This document shows, one piece after another, positions 44,047 through 53,075 of a stretch of DNA of 64,000 nucleotides. This stretch comes from a bacterium (GTDB taxonomy: Bacteria; Bacteroidota; Bacteroidia; B-17B0; Aurantibacillaceae). Location of the stretch: positions 1-64,000 of the forward strand of contig JAQSCW010000002.1 in NCBI GenBank assembly GCA_029945625.1. The letters are read 5' to 3'. The notes below the pieces were generated by a model. That model saw only the letters and a program-made list of their open reading frames with translations, did no database searches and was not told where the DNA came from. Both the position numbers and the translations under genes were made by a program. How positions within the stretch are numbered: position 1 is the first letter of the stretch; the number at the start of each line of letters is the position of its first letter.

Positions 44047-45472
44047 GCTTTTTCCTTTTGAATAGTTTGCCGATCCAGTAATAATAAATGCTGAAATCAA
44101 AAATCACCGAATCTTTGGCCGCCTTTATGGTGAGAAAAATACTGATGGGCAGAAAGATCACCAAGGGCATCCACAGCGCCTGATAGACCGGTAGTTTACG
44201 ATCAAGGGCCAATTGCATAAAAACCTCGGTAAGAATGTAATATGCCAGAAAAAAGAAAACCGATACAATCACGGGCATCCCCAATCCCCCCTTTTTGATG
44301 ATGGCGCCTAAAGGGGCACCCACAAAGAACAGCACAATGCAAGCAAAACAAATCACGATCTTCTTGTGCCATTCCATTAAAAACTTAGTGATCACACTTT
44401 TGTCGTTCTCAAAAGCCATTTGCGAATTATCAATATTCCCCTGCGCAGTGCGTGCCATGTTCATCGAATTATCAACAGCCCTGTTAAAATCGTCAACCTT
44501 CAAACTATCGAACACAGAATGAACGGAAACCAAGGGATTATTTTGTTTGGTTTTAATGGATGCGGATGTTCTGGTATAGAAAGAGGTTTGCGCTTGTGTA
44601 TTAAGATTGTTTATTCTTCGTTGAAGGATGCGTTTTGTTGAATCCACTACTGAATCGAGTTGCCAAACATTGAGCATTTCTTCATTGCCCTTAAACAGTT
44701 CTTCGTTGGTGCGTTTCAATTTAAAATCCTCAAGTGGAATATTCACCTGAAGTTGTTTGTAGGTAAGTTGCGATAAGGAAGTTCTCTCATCCGAGTTATT
44801 GGAATAAGCACTTTCCTCATAACGATTTCCATCACGCAGTATCAGCACTAAATCGGAGGTATCGGCGGTGGTCGTTATTTTTCCTGTATTGGAATACATT
44901 TGAATGTTATTTCCTAAATGGGCCGTATGGTTATAAATGAATATATCATGCAGGGTGTCTTTATTTGCCGATTTTCTTCCCACCCGAATACTGAAGTTCT
45001 CTATCCCGTTGTAAAAGATGCCCTCCTTAATATTTACGGTCGGCTTTTTTTGCCGAATGTCGTACAAAAGGGAGGTTGATTTTAAGTGCACGACGGGTAA
45101 GATGAAATTATTGAATACAAAGGTGAGACCTGCCAATACCAGAATTAGCACGAATACCGGAGCCATAATCTTGTAGAGAGAAAGGCCAGAGCTCTTCATG
45201 GCTGCCAATTCATAATTTTCGGCGAGATTGCCAAAACTCATGATGGACGCGAGCAAAACCGCCAATGGAATGCACTGAGGAATGATGGCGATCCAGGCGT
45301 ATGTAAACAACTTTATGAGGTCTGTTGTCTTAAGTCCTTTTCCAATCAGGTCATCGAGGTAGGTGATCACAATCTCCACGAGGAAAAAGAGGAAAACACT
45401 TATGAATAAAGTGGCTACAAACGGTGGCAGGAAAGACTTTAGCGTTAGCTTATGTAGTTTTTTCAGATGCAC
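44039..45472 (-). CDS. lptF: LptF/LptG-family permease
   Basis: A 477-residue permease of the lipopolysaccharide export ABC transporter LptB2FG. It has three N-terminal membrane helices (about 13-35, 54-76, 98-120), a long periplasmic jellyroll region (about 125-345) and three C-terminal helices (about 350-460). The opening THLKKLHKLTLKSFLPPF-type sequence and YAWIAIIPQCIPLAVLLASIMSFGNLAEN are typical. The periplasmic part is larger than in E. coli. I use lptF, but LptF and LptG cannot be separated with certainty. The start is GTG at 45472. It leads an operon of four overlapping genes. Confidence 0.85.
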   Translation of the reverse strand: MHLKKLHKLTLKSFLPPFVATLFISVFLFFLVEIVITYLDDLIGKGLKTTDLIKLFTYAWIAIIPQCIPLAVLLASIMSFGNLAENYELAAMKSSGLSLYKIMAPVFVLILVLAGLTFVFNNFILPVVHLKSTSLLYDIRQKKPTVNIKEGIFYNGIENFSIRVGRKSANKDTLHDIFIYNHTAHLGNNIQMYSNTGKITTTADTSDLVLILRDGNRYEESAYSNNSDERTSLSQLTYKQLQVNIPLEDFKLKRTNEELFKGNEEMLNVWQLDSVVDSTKRILQRRINNLNTQAQTSFYTRTSASIKTKQNNPLVSVHSVFDSLKVDDFNRAVDNSMNMARTAQGNIDNSQMAFENDKSVITKFLMEWHKKIVICFACIVLFFVGAPLGAIIKKGGLGMPVIVSVFFFLAYYILTEVFMQLALDRKLPVYQALWMPLVIFLPISIFLTIKAAKDSVIFDFSIYYYWIGKLFKRKKRA

Positions 45473-45535
45473 AATATCGTGTATAAAAATACATTTATTT
45501 GCTAACTTTTAATTTATTAATTAATTAAACTTTGT

Positions 45536-45543
45536 TATTTTTG
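45536..45543 (+). promoter_or_regulatory. -7 element of the DPM-like glycosyltransferase gene
   Basis: TATTTTTG matches TAnnTTTG and lies eight bases before the ATG at 45551, which would give a leaderless or near-leaderless message. No -33 at standard spacing. Confidence 0.4.
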
Positions 45544-45550
45544 TTGACTT

Positions 45551-46300
45551 ATGATTAACGGAAAAAAAATAGTGGCTGTACTACCTGCCTACAATGCAGC
45601 GTTGACACTAAAAAAAACCTACGATGAAATTCCATTTGATATTGTGGACGATGTGGTGTTAGTGGATGATTACAGTAAAGACAATACCTCTGAAGTGGCC
45701 CGTGAGATTGGGATCAAGAATGTGATCCGCCATGAAAAAAACAAGGGGTACGGAGGAAATCAAAAAACATGTTATGACACCGCCATGGCATTGGGTGCTG
45801 ATATCGTCATCATGCTGCATCCCGACTATCAGTATACTCCCAAGCTTATTCAAAGTCTGAGTTATTTAATCGCGAATGACCTTTATCCGGTAGCATTTGG
45901 TTCCAGAATTCTTGGTAAGGGTGCTTTAAAAGGAGGCATGCCGATGTACAAGTATATTTTTAATCGGTTCCTTACATTTACACAAAATGTACTCATAAAC
46001 CAAAAACTATCTGAGTACCATACCGGCTATCGCGCATTTTCAAAAGAAGTGATTCAAAAGATCAATTACCATGCGAATTCAGATGATTTCGTTTTCGACA
46101 ATCAGATGATCTCACAGATCTTTTATGCCGGCTTCGACATTGCTGAAGTAACTTGTCCTACCAAATACTTTCCGGAGGCGAGTTCCATTAATTTCAGAAG
46201 AAGCATGAAATATGGCCTGGGGGTTCTGGGAGTTTCATTCATTCATTTTTTTAATAGGATGGGACTTGTGAAATCTGAAATCTATAAATCAAGAAAATAA
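45551..46300 (+). CDS. Glycosyltransferase family 2, polyprenyl-phosphate glycosyltransferase-like
   Basis: A 249-residue GT-A enzyme without membrane helices. IVAVLPAYNAALTLKKT, VVLVDDYSKDNTSEVA and the metal-site segment VIMLHPDYQYTP match the dolichol/undecaprenyl-phosphate glycosyltransferase branch of family 2, and the EYHTGYRAFSKEVI segment is typical too. It probably loads a sugar onto polyprenyl phosphate for later use in glycan or glycolipid assembly. It is divergent from the LptF-like gene and may be co-transcribed with the TnpR-passenger-like gene, which starts five bases downstream. Confidence 0.88.
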   Translation: MINGKKIVAVLPAYNAALTLKKTYDEIPFDIVDDVVLVDDYSKDNTSEVAREIGIKNVIRHEKNKGYGGNQKTCYDTAMALGADIVIMLHPDYQYTPKLIQSLSYLIANDLYPVAFGSRILGKGALKGGMPMYKYIFNRFLTFTQNVLINQKLSEYHTGYRAFSKEVIQKINYHANSDDFVFDNQMISQIFYAGFDIAEVTCPTKYFPEASSINFRRSMKYGLGVLGVSFIHFFNRMGLVKSEIYKSRK

Positions 46301-46305
46301 TTAAC

Positions 46306-46980
46306 ATGGCAGTCTATCGGTTTAAAGTTTACCTGGAAGATAACGAAGATGTTTTTAGAGATATTGATATTAAGGCAGGACAGTCCTTCGAACAATTTCA
46401 TGTGATCATACAGGCAGCTTTTAAATTTGACGCCAAACACGCAGCATCCTTTTTTGTGAGCGATGACTACTGGCGCAAAGGCCAAGAGATCACCCTGCGC
46501 AAGGAAGACCTGCCTCTTGACGAAGAGGAGATCAGAAAACTGGTAGAGCCGAAAAAACTCATGTCCGATGCCAAGGTTGCAAAATTCATCGAACAACCAC
46601 ATCAGCGATTTGTATACGTATTTGACCCAAGCGTTCAATGGAGTTTTTTTATTGAAATGATAAAAATAGCGGAAGAGAATTCTAAATTAGTTTATCCCGC
46701 AATTGTGAAAAGTTTAGGTACCGCACCAAAACAATACAAACAAGTGAATATGTCGAAAGAGGAACTTAGTCCCGATTTGGCCATGGCAGGTTTATTGAGT
46801 GATCTGGATGAGGTAGAAGACGAGGAAGTTTACAAAGTCATTGATACCGGAGAAGAAGCCATAGAAGATGATGATATCAATAGTTTGGAAGGCGAAGAAG
46901 GTGAAGGAGACGCGCTGGAAGATCCTGAAAGTGAGCCTTTGGAAGACTTTGATGTGGAAGAAGACAATGAAGACCTCTAA
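46306..46980 (+). CDS. IS1096-passenger TnpR-like (pRiA4b ORF-3-type) protein with acidic tail
   Basis: A 224-residue protein. The N-terminal 150 residues match the plasmid pRiA4b ORF-3 family: VYRFKVYLEDNEDVFRDIDI, QSFEQFHVIIQAAFKFDAKHAASFF, QRFVYVFDPSVQWSFFIEM. The last 60 residues are almost entirely Asp and Glu. Despite the database name (IS1096 element passenger), no transposase or terminal repeats are nearby, and similar genes sit in ordinary Bacteroidota loci. Function unknown. The gene follows the glycosyltransferase gene by five bases. Confidence 0.82.
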   Translation: MAVYRFKVYLEDNEDVFRDIDIKAGQSFEQFHVIIQAAFKFDAKHAASFFVSDDYWRKGQEITLRKEDLPLDEEEIRKLVEPKKLMSDAKVAKFIEQPHQRFVYVFDPSVQWSFFIEMIKIAEENSKLVYPAIVKSLGTAPKQYKQVNMSKEELSPDLAMAGLLSDLDEVEDEEVYKVIDTGEEAIEDDDINSLEGEEGEGDALEDPESEPLEDFDVEEDNEDL

Positions 46981-46985
46981 ATTAG

Positions 46986-47501
46986 TTATCTCGTATTGAG
47001 GTCTTGAAAATTAATATTCACGATCCTCAAATGAACTCTTGCATTTACTTTTATTCTTTTTATTCCCATTTCTCTGATGAGCAGTCCGGTAGTCACCAGT
47101 CCTGCCGAAATGAGTGCTGCTGTTTCCGAGATCACGGGTTCGGTTGGAACTATAAGGTTATTGACGGTAGTAAGGGATATAAAAGCTACCCCTCCAATGA
47201 TAAACAGATGATGAAAAACAGAAACCAGTGCATTGCCTGAGTGAATCTTTAATTTTCGAATATCGCTCAAAAAGATGGAATTTCCGTCCGAAAACACAAG
47301 GACAGAGTCCTGCATGTTTACCAATTTATCTTTTCTGAATTTACGTTCCCCTCTCAATTTATATTCCAGCACATCGTAATTTTTGATCCTCGAGATCTTC
47401 AGGCCACCAGCCCAACCAACCTTAGTAACTTCTAGAGATTTCTGGGCACTAAACAATTGGGAGCACATCACCAAAATAAGTATAGCGAAAATTCTATGCA
47501 T
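46986..47501 (-). CDS. Hypothetical secreted or membrane protein
   Basis: A 171-residue protein from the ATG at 47501, with a signal peptide (HRIFAILILVMCSQLFSAQ), a polar region (LEYKLRGERKFRKDKLVNMQ) and then one or two hydrophobic segments (about 100-117 and 125-145). I do not recognise the family. Its start is 29 bases downstream of the flippase stop, so it may be the last gene of the glycan cluster. Confidence 0.6.
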   Translation of the reverse strand: MHRIFAILILVMCSQLFSAQKSLEVTKVGWAGGLKISRIKNYDVLEYKLRGERKFRKDKLVNMQDSVLVFSDGNSIFLSDIRKLKIHSGNALVSVFHHLFIIGGVAFISLTTVNNLIVPTEPVISETAALISAGLVTTGLLIREMGIKRIKVNARVHLRIVNINFQDLNTR

Positions 47502-47529
47502 CTTACATGACCCGGTTAGCATCGGTAAG

Positions 47530-48996
47530 CTACTTTATGAGTTTAAATCGTCTGAATAGTTTATTTATCTCTTCGATGGTCTTAAATTTAATGTTGATAA
47601 ACGAAAATAACATCAAGGTAACAGATGCTCCAATAATGGCTTTAATGAATGCATTTGTTGAAGAAGGAAGAGATAGAATTACGGTTATAGAAAGGAAAAT
47701 TACCAGTAGAATGTAGAGCGTGTGTTTTGAAAAGGGTTGCATGTTGAAGCGGATTAGAATATAAACGTATTTTAAGATATTGAAACTTCCTATGGCAATT
47801 AAGGTGGCCCATGCCGCCCCTGAAATACCATAGGGACCAATAAGGAGCTTGTTGGCAAAAAATGCGACAGCAATCAACACAAACAAAAAGACCGAGGCTG
47901 CAAAATACTTATGTGAATAGAGAATTACTGAGGAGTTCACCCCCGTAAGTAAATTTAGAAGAGACGAAAAGGAAACGATGTAAAAAGCCACTTTGCCCTG
48001 CTGATATTCAGGAGGAAGGTACTGAAAAATGAGGTCGGTGCCGGCCCATAATAAACAAAATAAGAGTCCCCCTACAAAGAACATATACCTACTGCTCATT
48101 TCATAGATCTTTTCAACTTCAGCAATATCATGGATGTGCCAGGCATAAGAAATTTTTGGGTTAGCAATCCTTTCCAAACTATTAAACGGAATTTCCATCA
48201 CCACACACATCATTACGCAGGTAGCATAAACACCTACCAGACTCGCACTTAAATAATGACCAATCATCAATTGGTCAATGAATTTAATTCCCAAAGAAGC
48301 AAAAGCAGTAGCCATCATGAGGAGGCCAAACAAGGAAATCTCCTTGAGATCCATGGCCCGAAAAAATTTATAATTAATGGTAAAGGATACCGATTTGCTT
48401 TTAAACAAGTAGAGGATTAATACTACCAGTTGAAGAAGAAAAATGAAAATATAACTGAGCACAAAAACATGTCGGTCGAAGAATTGGTAATGGTAAAGGA
48501 TCACAATGATCAACTGCCCTACTCTGGTGAAAATATCGGTTAAAAAAACCGTAAACGTTGTTTTAAGCAAAGAGGAAGAATAAATACTGTACACCGATAT
48601 AAGCGAAAGGATGTACGCAAAAACAAGGGCTTCATTAAAATACTCCGGAAATTGGGGAGATTTGCTATAATAACCCTCAAAAAATGATTTATTGAGATAG
48701 AGTATCCCGGCAATTATAAAAGCCCCCATGGAGGCAAGAATAAAAATAAGTGAGAAAAATCCATGGTGTTTGTTTTCCGGATTGTTGATCTTCGGGAAAA
48801 ACCTTACCGTGATACTTCCCAATCCAAAAGGCATAATTACGGCCGCCATCCATGAAAATGAAAAAAGTAGACGAATGAGACCGATATCGGACGAGGAAAT
48901 AAGGTGCGGCTGAATGTAAATGAGAAGGAATCCCAGTCCGGCCCCTATATAGCTCAAAAAGGAATTGTTGATGCTTTGCCTTTTTATTTCGCCCAT
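47530..48996 (-). CDS. Polysaccharide flippase (Wzx/MATE-like)
   Basis: A 488-residue membrane protein with about 12-14 helices and few charges, matching the MOP-superfamily flippases that move undecaprenyl-linked repeat units across the inner membrane. The start SINNSFLSYIGAGLGFLLIYI and GLIRLLFSFSWMAAVIMPFGLGSITVRFFP are typical of the polysaccharide-biosynthesis branch. It sits among glycosyltransferase, acyltransferase and deacetylase genes, so a surface-glycan substrate is likely; the exact glycan is unknown. Confidence 0.86.
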   Translation of the reverse strand: MGEIKRQSINNSFLSYIGAGLGFLLIYIQPHLISSSDIGLIRLLFSFSWMAAVIMPFGLGSITVRFFPKINNPENKHHGFFSLIFILASMGAFIIAGILYLNKSFFEGYYSKSPQFPEYFNEALVFAYILSLISVYSIYSSSLLKTTFTVFLTDIFTRVGQLIIVILYHYQFFDRHVFVLSYIFIFLLQLVVLILYLFKSKSVSFTINYKFFRAMDLKEISLFGLLMMATAFASLGIKFIDQLMIGHYLSASLVGVYATCVMMCVVMEIPFNSLERIANPKISYAWHIHDIAEVEKIYEMSSRYMFFVGGLLFCLLWAGTDLIFQYLPPEYQQGKVAFYIVSFSSLLNLLTGVNSSVILYSHKYFAASVFLFVLIAVAFFANKLLIGPYGISGAAWATLIAIGSFNILKYVYILIRFNMQPFSKHTLYILLVIFLSITVILSLPSSTNAFIKAIIGASVTLMLFSFINIKFKTIEEINKLFRRFKLIK

Positions 48997-49073
48997 TCCC
49001 TCACTATGTTTTTTGTTGAACTGTAAAATTAATCAAATTTGACCTAAATACGGGTTGTTTTCCACGCAGATGC

Positions 49074-50171
49074 TTACGATCTCCTTCCCGCTTCTATTAT
49101 CCTTTCGTAGAGACTTATCTGCTGACTAATATTATTTTGAAGATCATATTTCTTTAAAGCATGCGTATAAGCATGATCCCGCATGTTCGTGTAAAGTTCT
49201 TTATTTGAGATCAACTCAACAAGTGCATTGGCGCTTTGTTCAGCATCGTTAATGGGCACAAACAGTGCGTTCTCATTCGTTTCAGCTACTTCCATAAATC
49301 CAACAGTTCGGCTAACCACCAGTGGTACTCCCGTTGCCATGGCTTCCAGCAGTGATACGCCAAAACTCTCGTGGCGCGACAAGTACATACAAACATCCAT
49401 GCTGTGCAGTAAAACGGGAACGCGGTCGGCATTTACCCATCCCGCGAATTCTACTTGTTTTTCGATGCCGAGTTCCTTTGCCAGTTCCTTCATTTGCGGC
49501 AACAAAGTGCCTTCGCCGGCAATAAGAAGTTTTAGATCATAGCCGGCTAATTTTTTTTCAGCCAAAGCAAATGCGCGTAGCAGTATATCGGTTCCATAAA
49601 TGGCTTCAATCTGTTTAAAACATCCGATCTGTATTGTTTTTTTATCTTGGTTTTGCGTGTTGGTGGAGAATTTATAAATATTAAAATCAATGCCGAAGGG
49701 GATCACTTGAACCTGTTTCGTAGTATATAGTTTGAGTTCTTTCGCCATGACCTCACTTGTTGAAATGAGAGCTGTTGCTTTTATAAGATTGTATCGGATG
49801 AATGCTGCATGCAGGAAGCTTTTTTTCGGAAAAAGAAATACATCGCTCCCCCAGGCGGTGAGCACATGAGGCTTAAAACCCGAAAGACCAGCGAGAAACG
49901 AATAATTAGTGATAAAATGCGAGTGTAAAATTTCGGGCTGAAAGGCAGAAATTGTTTTACGTAAGTGAAAATTGAAACGAAGGTACTTGAGCAGAATATT
50001 CCCCTTGTTTGATAAGGGAAAATATACATGATCTAAGCTATTATACCAGGGGTCGCTCAATACAGGTGCATGTAAGCTAAACAAGCCAACAGTGAGACCA
50101 TGTGATTTTAATGCCAAAGCCCATTTTTTGGTGTGCGTAGAAGTGATATTGGCAATGAGAAGTACTTTCAT
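49074..50171 (-). CDS. Glycosyltransferase family 4
   Basis: A 365-residue GT-B enzyme. The N-terminal domain starts KVLLIANITSTHTKKWALAL and has LTAWGSDVFLFPKKS. The C-terminal domain includes LLIAGEGTLLPQMKELAKEL, VEFAGWVN, and SRHESFGVSLLEAMATGVPLV with the conserved glutamates of the sugar-nucleotide site. Donor and acceptor unknown. It is separated by 28 bases from the GNAT gene and by 77 bases from the flippase, within the glycan cluster. Confidence 0.9.
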   Translation of the reverse strand: MKVLLIANITSTHTKKWALALKSHGLTVGLFSLHAPVLSDPWYNSLDHVYFPLSNKGNILLKYLRFNFHLRKTISAFQPEILHSHFITNYSFLAGLSGFKPHVLTAWGSDVFLFPKKSFLHAAFIRYNLIKATALISTSEVMAKELKLYTTKQVQVIPFGIDFNIYKFSTNTQNQDKKTIQIGCFKQIEAIYGTDILLRAFALAEKKLAGYDLKLLIAGEGTLLPQMKELAKELGIEKQVEFAGWVNADRVPVLLHSMDVCMYLSRHESFGVSLLEAMATGVPLVVSRTVGFMEVAETNENALFVPINDAEQSANALVELISNKELYTNMRDHAYTHALKKYDLQNNISQQISLYERIIEAGRRS

Positions 50172-50199
50172 GAAATAATTTGAAAATGTGTTGAGTTTC

Positions 50200-51264
50200 T
50201 CAATCGGTGCCCTGTGAAGCCATTCTTGAGATTACAAAATTAGAAGGATCAAGGCCGGATTCTTTCGAAAGATTTAACCATACAAAGGATATTCCTCTCT
50301 TAATAAAAGTAAAGCCGATGGATTTAAGCAATTTAATTTCGGTGGCATTCTGAGGGTTGTGATCAAAGCCCCAAAAACGAATCAGATCACAGGGGGCTAA
50401 ATCGGATTGCCGGATAGACTGAGCCAAAATTTTCCGCAATTCCGGCGACTTTAAAGACGCAGAGGCATACAAGTGGATTATATATCCCACATTGTCATTA
50501 CTCACATGATATACCATCGAGAATTTTAAACCATTTGCTTCTCGCGATCTCACCTCGTAGTAATTACTGCTGTAGGGGTTCGTAGAAATTCTGTAGTCCA
50601 TAAACTCTTTGTCAAGCTTCAAGCCAAAAGTGCCTTGCTGCGTCAGGTAATTAAAATTGCTTGTAATAAGGGCGTCTACCTGCGCATCCACTTCAAGTGC
50701 TACGCTTGAGTTTGGCAAAAGCGTTAACCCTTTTAATTTCGAGAAATAGGATAGTCCTTTAATCTTCAGCTTGTCTAATGCAGAATTCTTTGAAGACCGA
50801 GAGCTGAGGTATTTTTCTGCATTGGCCGAATTAAGTACCATTAGGCCCATAGAAGATTTGAAAGGCACCGTGAATCCCAAACGAAAAAAGGGTTTGGTAG
50901 CATACGTAAACCCCCAGATACATTCAATTTTCTTTTTTTTGCATTCCTCAATCAAGAGAGCATACATTTTTTCGAAGATCTTCTTTCCCCGTTGATCCTG
51001 CGCGACTAAAGTATCTTCTGATTTACCACTCAGAATCGTTTTATTATCGCTTGTGATCATATTATACGGGATGATACATTGTGTGCCCACAATCCGTTTC
51101 TCCAACTCCGCTATTACATATATGGAAGGTCCGGCAGGTGAAGAATTAAATTCCCAATTAAATTTCAGGTTGTCCCGATCGCTTTTGTAGACGTTATTAT
51201 AGAAGCTGTTAATGGCCTCTGTATCGGAAGGGGTGGCAAGTCTGATTACGATTTCTTTTTCCAT
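50200..51264 (-). CDS. GNAT family N-acetyltransferase
   Basis: A 354-residue protein with one GNAT domain in the first 150 residues: VIRLATPSDTEAINSFYNNVY, a typical start; VAQDQRGKKIFEKMY, the acetyl-CoA loop; and GFTYATKPFFRLGFTVPF. The long C-terminal region (about 170-354) contains a second alpha/beta segment that may be a degenerate GNAT fold. Its location in the glycan cluster suggests acetylation of a sugar or precursor, which remains inference. It overlaps the upstream deacetylase-like gene by 19 bases. Confidence 0.78.
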   Translation of the reverse strand: MEKEIVIRLATPSDTEAINSFYNNVYKSDRDNLKFNWEFNSSPAGPSIYVIAELEKRIVGTQCIIPYNMITSDNKTILSGKSEDTLVAQDQRGKKIFEKMYALLIEECKKKKIECIWGFTYATKPFFRLGFTVPFKSSMGLMVLNSANAEKYLSSRSSKNSALDKLKIKGLSYFSKLKGLTLLPNSSVALEVDAQVDALITSNFNYLTQQGTFGLKLDKEFMDYRISTNPYSSNYYEVRSREANGLKFSMVYHVSNDNVGYIIHLYASASLKSPELRKILAQSIRQSDLAPCDLIRFWGFDHNPQNATEIKLLKSIGFTFIKRGISFVWLNLSKESGLDPSNFVISRMASQGTD

Positions 51265-52487
51265 GAAAACTCCCTGATGATTCCCGACTGGTTAATATTA
51301 ATAAATGAAGATTCCCTAAGATACTGCAGAATTTTGATGTATTCGTTGCGATAGCCCCGATATTTATAGTTTGAAAAAAAGGTGTTGTGCCAAAGCAGTG
51401 AGAGCAGACAATTTTGTTTGTTCGTCTCCAAAAATGCGATCACTGTATTGGCCGTTTTTTCCACTGGAATCCCTTTGTATCTCTGAAAGCTCCCATCCAT
51501 TATATTTAGTGGCACTTCCACAAACGAATGCACGGTATTTTTTTCGAAATTGTAGGGTGAAAAAGGGTAACCGTAACTGTTTCTAAATCCGTGATGTTCG
51601 GCAAAACCGAGACTGGCATCGAGTTTTAGTCCGGATGATTCTATGTTCTGATAGGCATCGGGAACATTAAACTTAAGATAATGGAAGCGATTGCCGCTCA
51701 CTTTTGACGGCAATTTACCCAGTTCTGTAACAAAATCATCGCTTGAAATGCTTTTGTGCAGGCCGTTTTCAAAGCCGCGCTCCTCCACTCTTCTATACAC
51801 CTTTTGCATCTCTCCTGATGAAATTGTGTAATCTGCATTTGTCTGTCTTTTATCAATTCTCCCTTTATTTACCAACCAATAGAAGGTGCTCTTGAAATCA
51901 TATTCCGATTCCAGGTCCATAATGAGATCCATATTCAACCAACCGGGATGTTGTAGAACCACATTGGCAAAGAGTTTTAACAGAATGTCAAAACGTCCGT
52001 TCTTTAAGGCCCACATGCCATCTTGCAGAAAGGACCCGTTTACGGAGTCGATATCGTGACTTAGGAAAATATAGCTCGCATGATTTTTAATTCGAAACGA
52101 ACGAGATAAAACATCATTCTTAATCGTAGCATGGTGGATCAATTGTAAAACCAGATTTTCTTCAACCCCGATCTGTTTTTGAACGGAATCTTGATATCGA
52201 AATCTTCCAAGTTCATCTGTCGTTGCATCCACCCGGTGTTCGGCTATTGAATTGATCAAATAGAAAATGTAAAGGAATGGGTGTGATTCAAGCAGATTCC
52301 TAATTACCGAAAAATCATGATGTTGTAGGTAATGAATCAGTTCTTGCTCTGTGTTCAAATCCAATTGAACCAATACCTCTTTTGTTTTCGATTCTAATTC
52401 AGCCACTACTGATTCACCATCAAATTGAGGAGATTCAACGAGGGACTTGCACTGCGTGAATACTAAAAAAAGATAGGAGCTGATCAT
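51246..52487 (-). CDS. Polysaccharide deacetylase-like protein (DUF7033-type)
   Basis: A 413-residue protein with a divergent carbohydrate-esterase-4 core. The metal-binding segment is FLSHDIDSVNG (His-Asp-x-Asp), later followed by FENGLHKSISSDD with a second His, GLKLDASLGFAEHHGFRNSYGYPFSPYNF and the closing LLWHNTFFSNYKY. These match a Bacteroidota subgroup of polysaccharide deacetylases that differs from the classical NodB motifs. No signal peptide is visible, so it may act on cytoplasmic glycolipid precursors. It is related to the gene at 61933. It is the first gene of the cluster. Confidence 0.78.
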   Translation of the reverse strand: MISSYLFLVFTQCKSLVESPQFDGESVVAELESKTKEVLVQLDLNTEQELIHYLQHHDFSVIRNLLESHPFLYIFYLINSIAEHRVDATTDELGRFRYQDSVQKQIGVEENLVLQLIHHATIKNDVLSRSFRIKNHASYIFLSHDIDSVNGSFLQDGMWALKNGRFDILLKLFANVVLQHPGWLNMDLIMDLESEYDFKSTFYWLVNKGRIDKRQTNADYTISSGEMQKVYRRVEERGFENGLHKSISSDDFVTELGKLPSKVSGNRFHYLKFNVPDAYQNIESSGLKLDASLGFAEHHGFRNSYGYPFSPYNFEKNTVHSFVEVPLNIMDGSFQRYKGIPVEKTANTVIAFLETNKQNCLLSLLWHNTFFSNYKYRGYRNEYIKILQYLRESSFININQSGIIREFSWKKKS

Positions 52488-52667
52488 ACTTGTTTAAACT
52501 AAGCCATCGTTGAAACGGGTTAGCATTGAAAAATACCAAAAATACGAAAAAACAGACGCAAAGGTTTTAAACAAAATAGTAAATGACCGGGTAGATTGAG
52601 TAGTCGCCATCTCATTTTCGGAGAACAAGCAGCGATTAGCGGAGGTAAAAGGAATCAGGTGATTGTT

Positions 52668-52967
52668 TTAATTCATAATGAGACCCGGCAAAGATATTGG
52701 AGCTGAGTCGTGAAATGCGAGTTCATGAATTTTAACCTTTACTTCCTGAATAATGGGCAGCGAGCTTAACAAAGTTCTGACCTCGCGAAGGCCATCTGCC
52801 TGAAATACCGCCCAAACGTTCTTTCGATCCATATCCAGGGCATAGCTCAGGAGGATTCTCTTTTCAAGTAATTCCTGAATGCGTTGCCTATGTTTCGGAA
52901 TCAGCGCATAAAAACCGGGTCCAATCACCTCCGGCAAAATGAAATGCACTAGAAAAACATCTTTCAT
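52668..52967 (-). CDS. Small ferredoxin-like-fold protein, muconolactone-isomerase-like
   Basis: A 99-residue protein with the layout of dimeric alpha/beta-barrel proteins: FLVHFILPEVIGPGF, a helix HRQRIQELLEKRILLSYAL, DRKNVWAVFQADGLREVRTLLSSLPII and a final strand VKVKIHELAFH. This matches muconolactone-delta-isomerase-like or YciI-like families in general shape. No catabolic genes for muconolactone lie nearby, so an isomerase role is not supported. Function unknown. Confidence 0.55.
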   Translation of the reverse strand: MKDVFLVHFILPEVIGPGFYALIPKHRQRIQELLEKRILLSYALDMDRKNVWAVFQADGLREVRTLLSSLPIIQEVKVKIHELAFHDSAPISLPGLIMN

Positions 52968-53025
52968 AGTGACAAAGTTAAAGCAAATTCTTTCTTCTTT
53001 TTAGATAATTTTTTGGATGAATTTC

Positions 53026-53055
53026 CAAAAAAAAACGGGAACCCAGGGTCCCCGT
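53026..53055 (-). terminator. Intrinsic terminator of the GIN/beta-barrel gene
   Basis: On the minus strand, ACGGGGACC (53055-53047), a 3-base loop and GGTTCCCGT (53043-53035) form a stem with one G-U pair, followed by a T-run. It lies 20 bases past the stop of the barrel gene at 53076. Confidence 0.85.
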
Positions 53056-53075
53056 CCAAAAAAGGAGCTAAGCTT

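Noticed and set aside
46306-46980. Possible transposon because of the 'IS1096 passenger TnpR' family name
   Set aside because: No transposase, resolvase active site, terminal inverted repeats or target duplication is visible around it.
52560-52660. Non-coding sequence between the deacetylase-like and muconolactone-isomerase-like genes considered as an RNA gene
   Set aside because: No stable symmetric stems or conserved motif were found; the gap is short and has no terminator.
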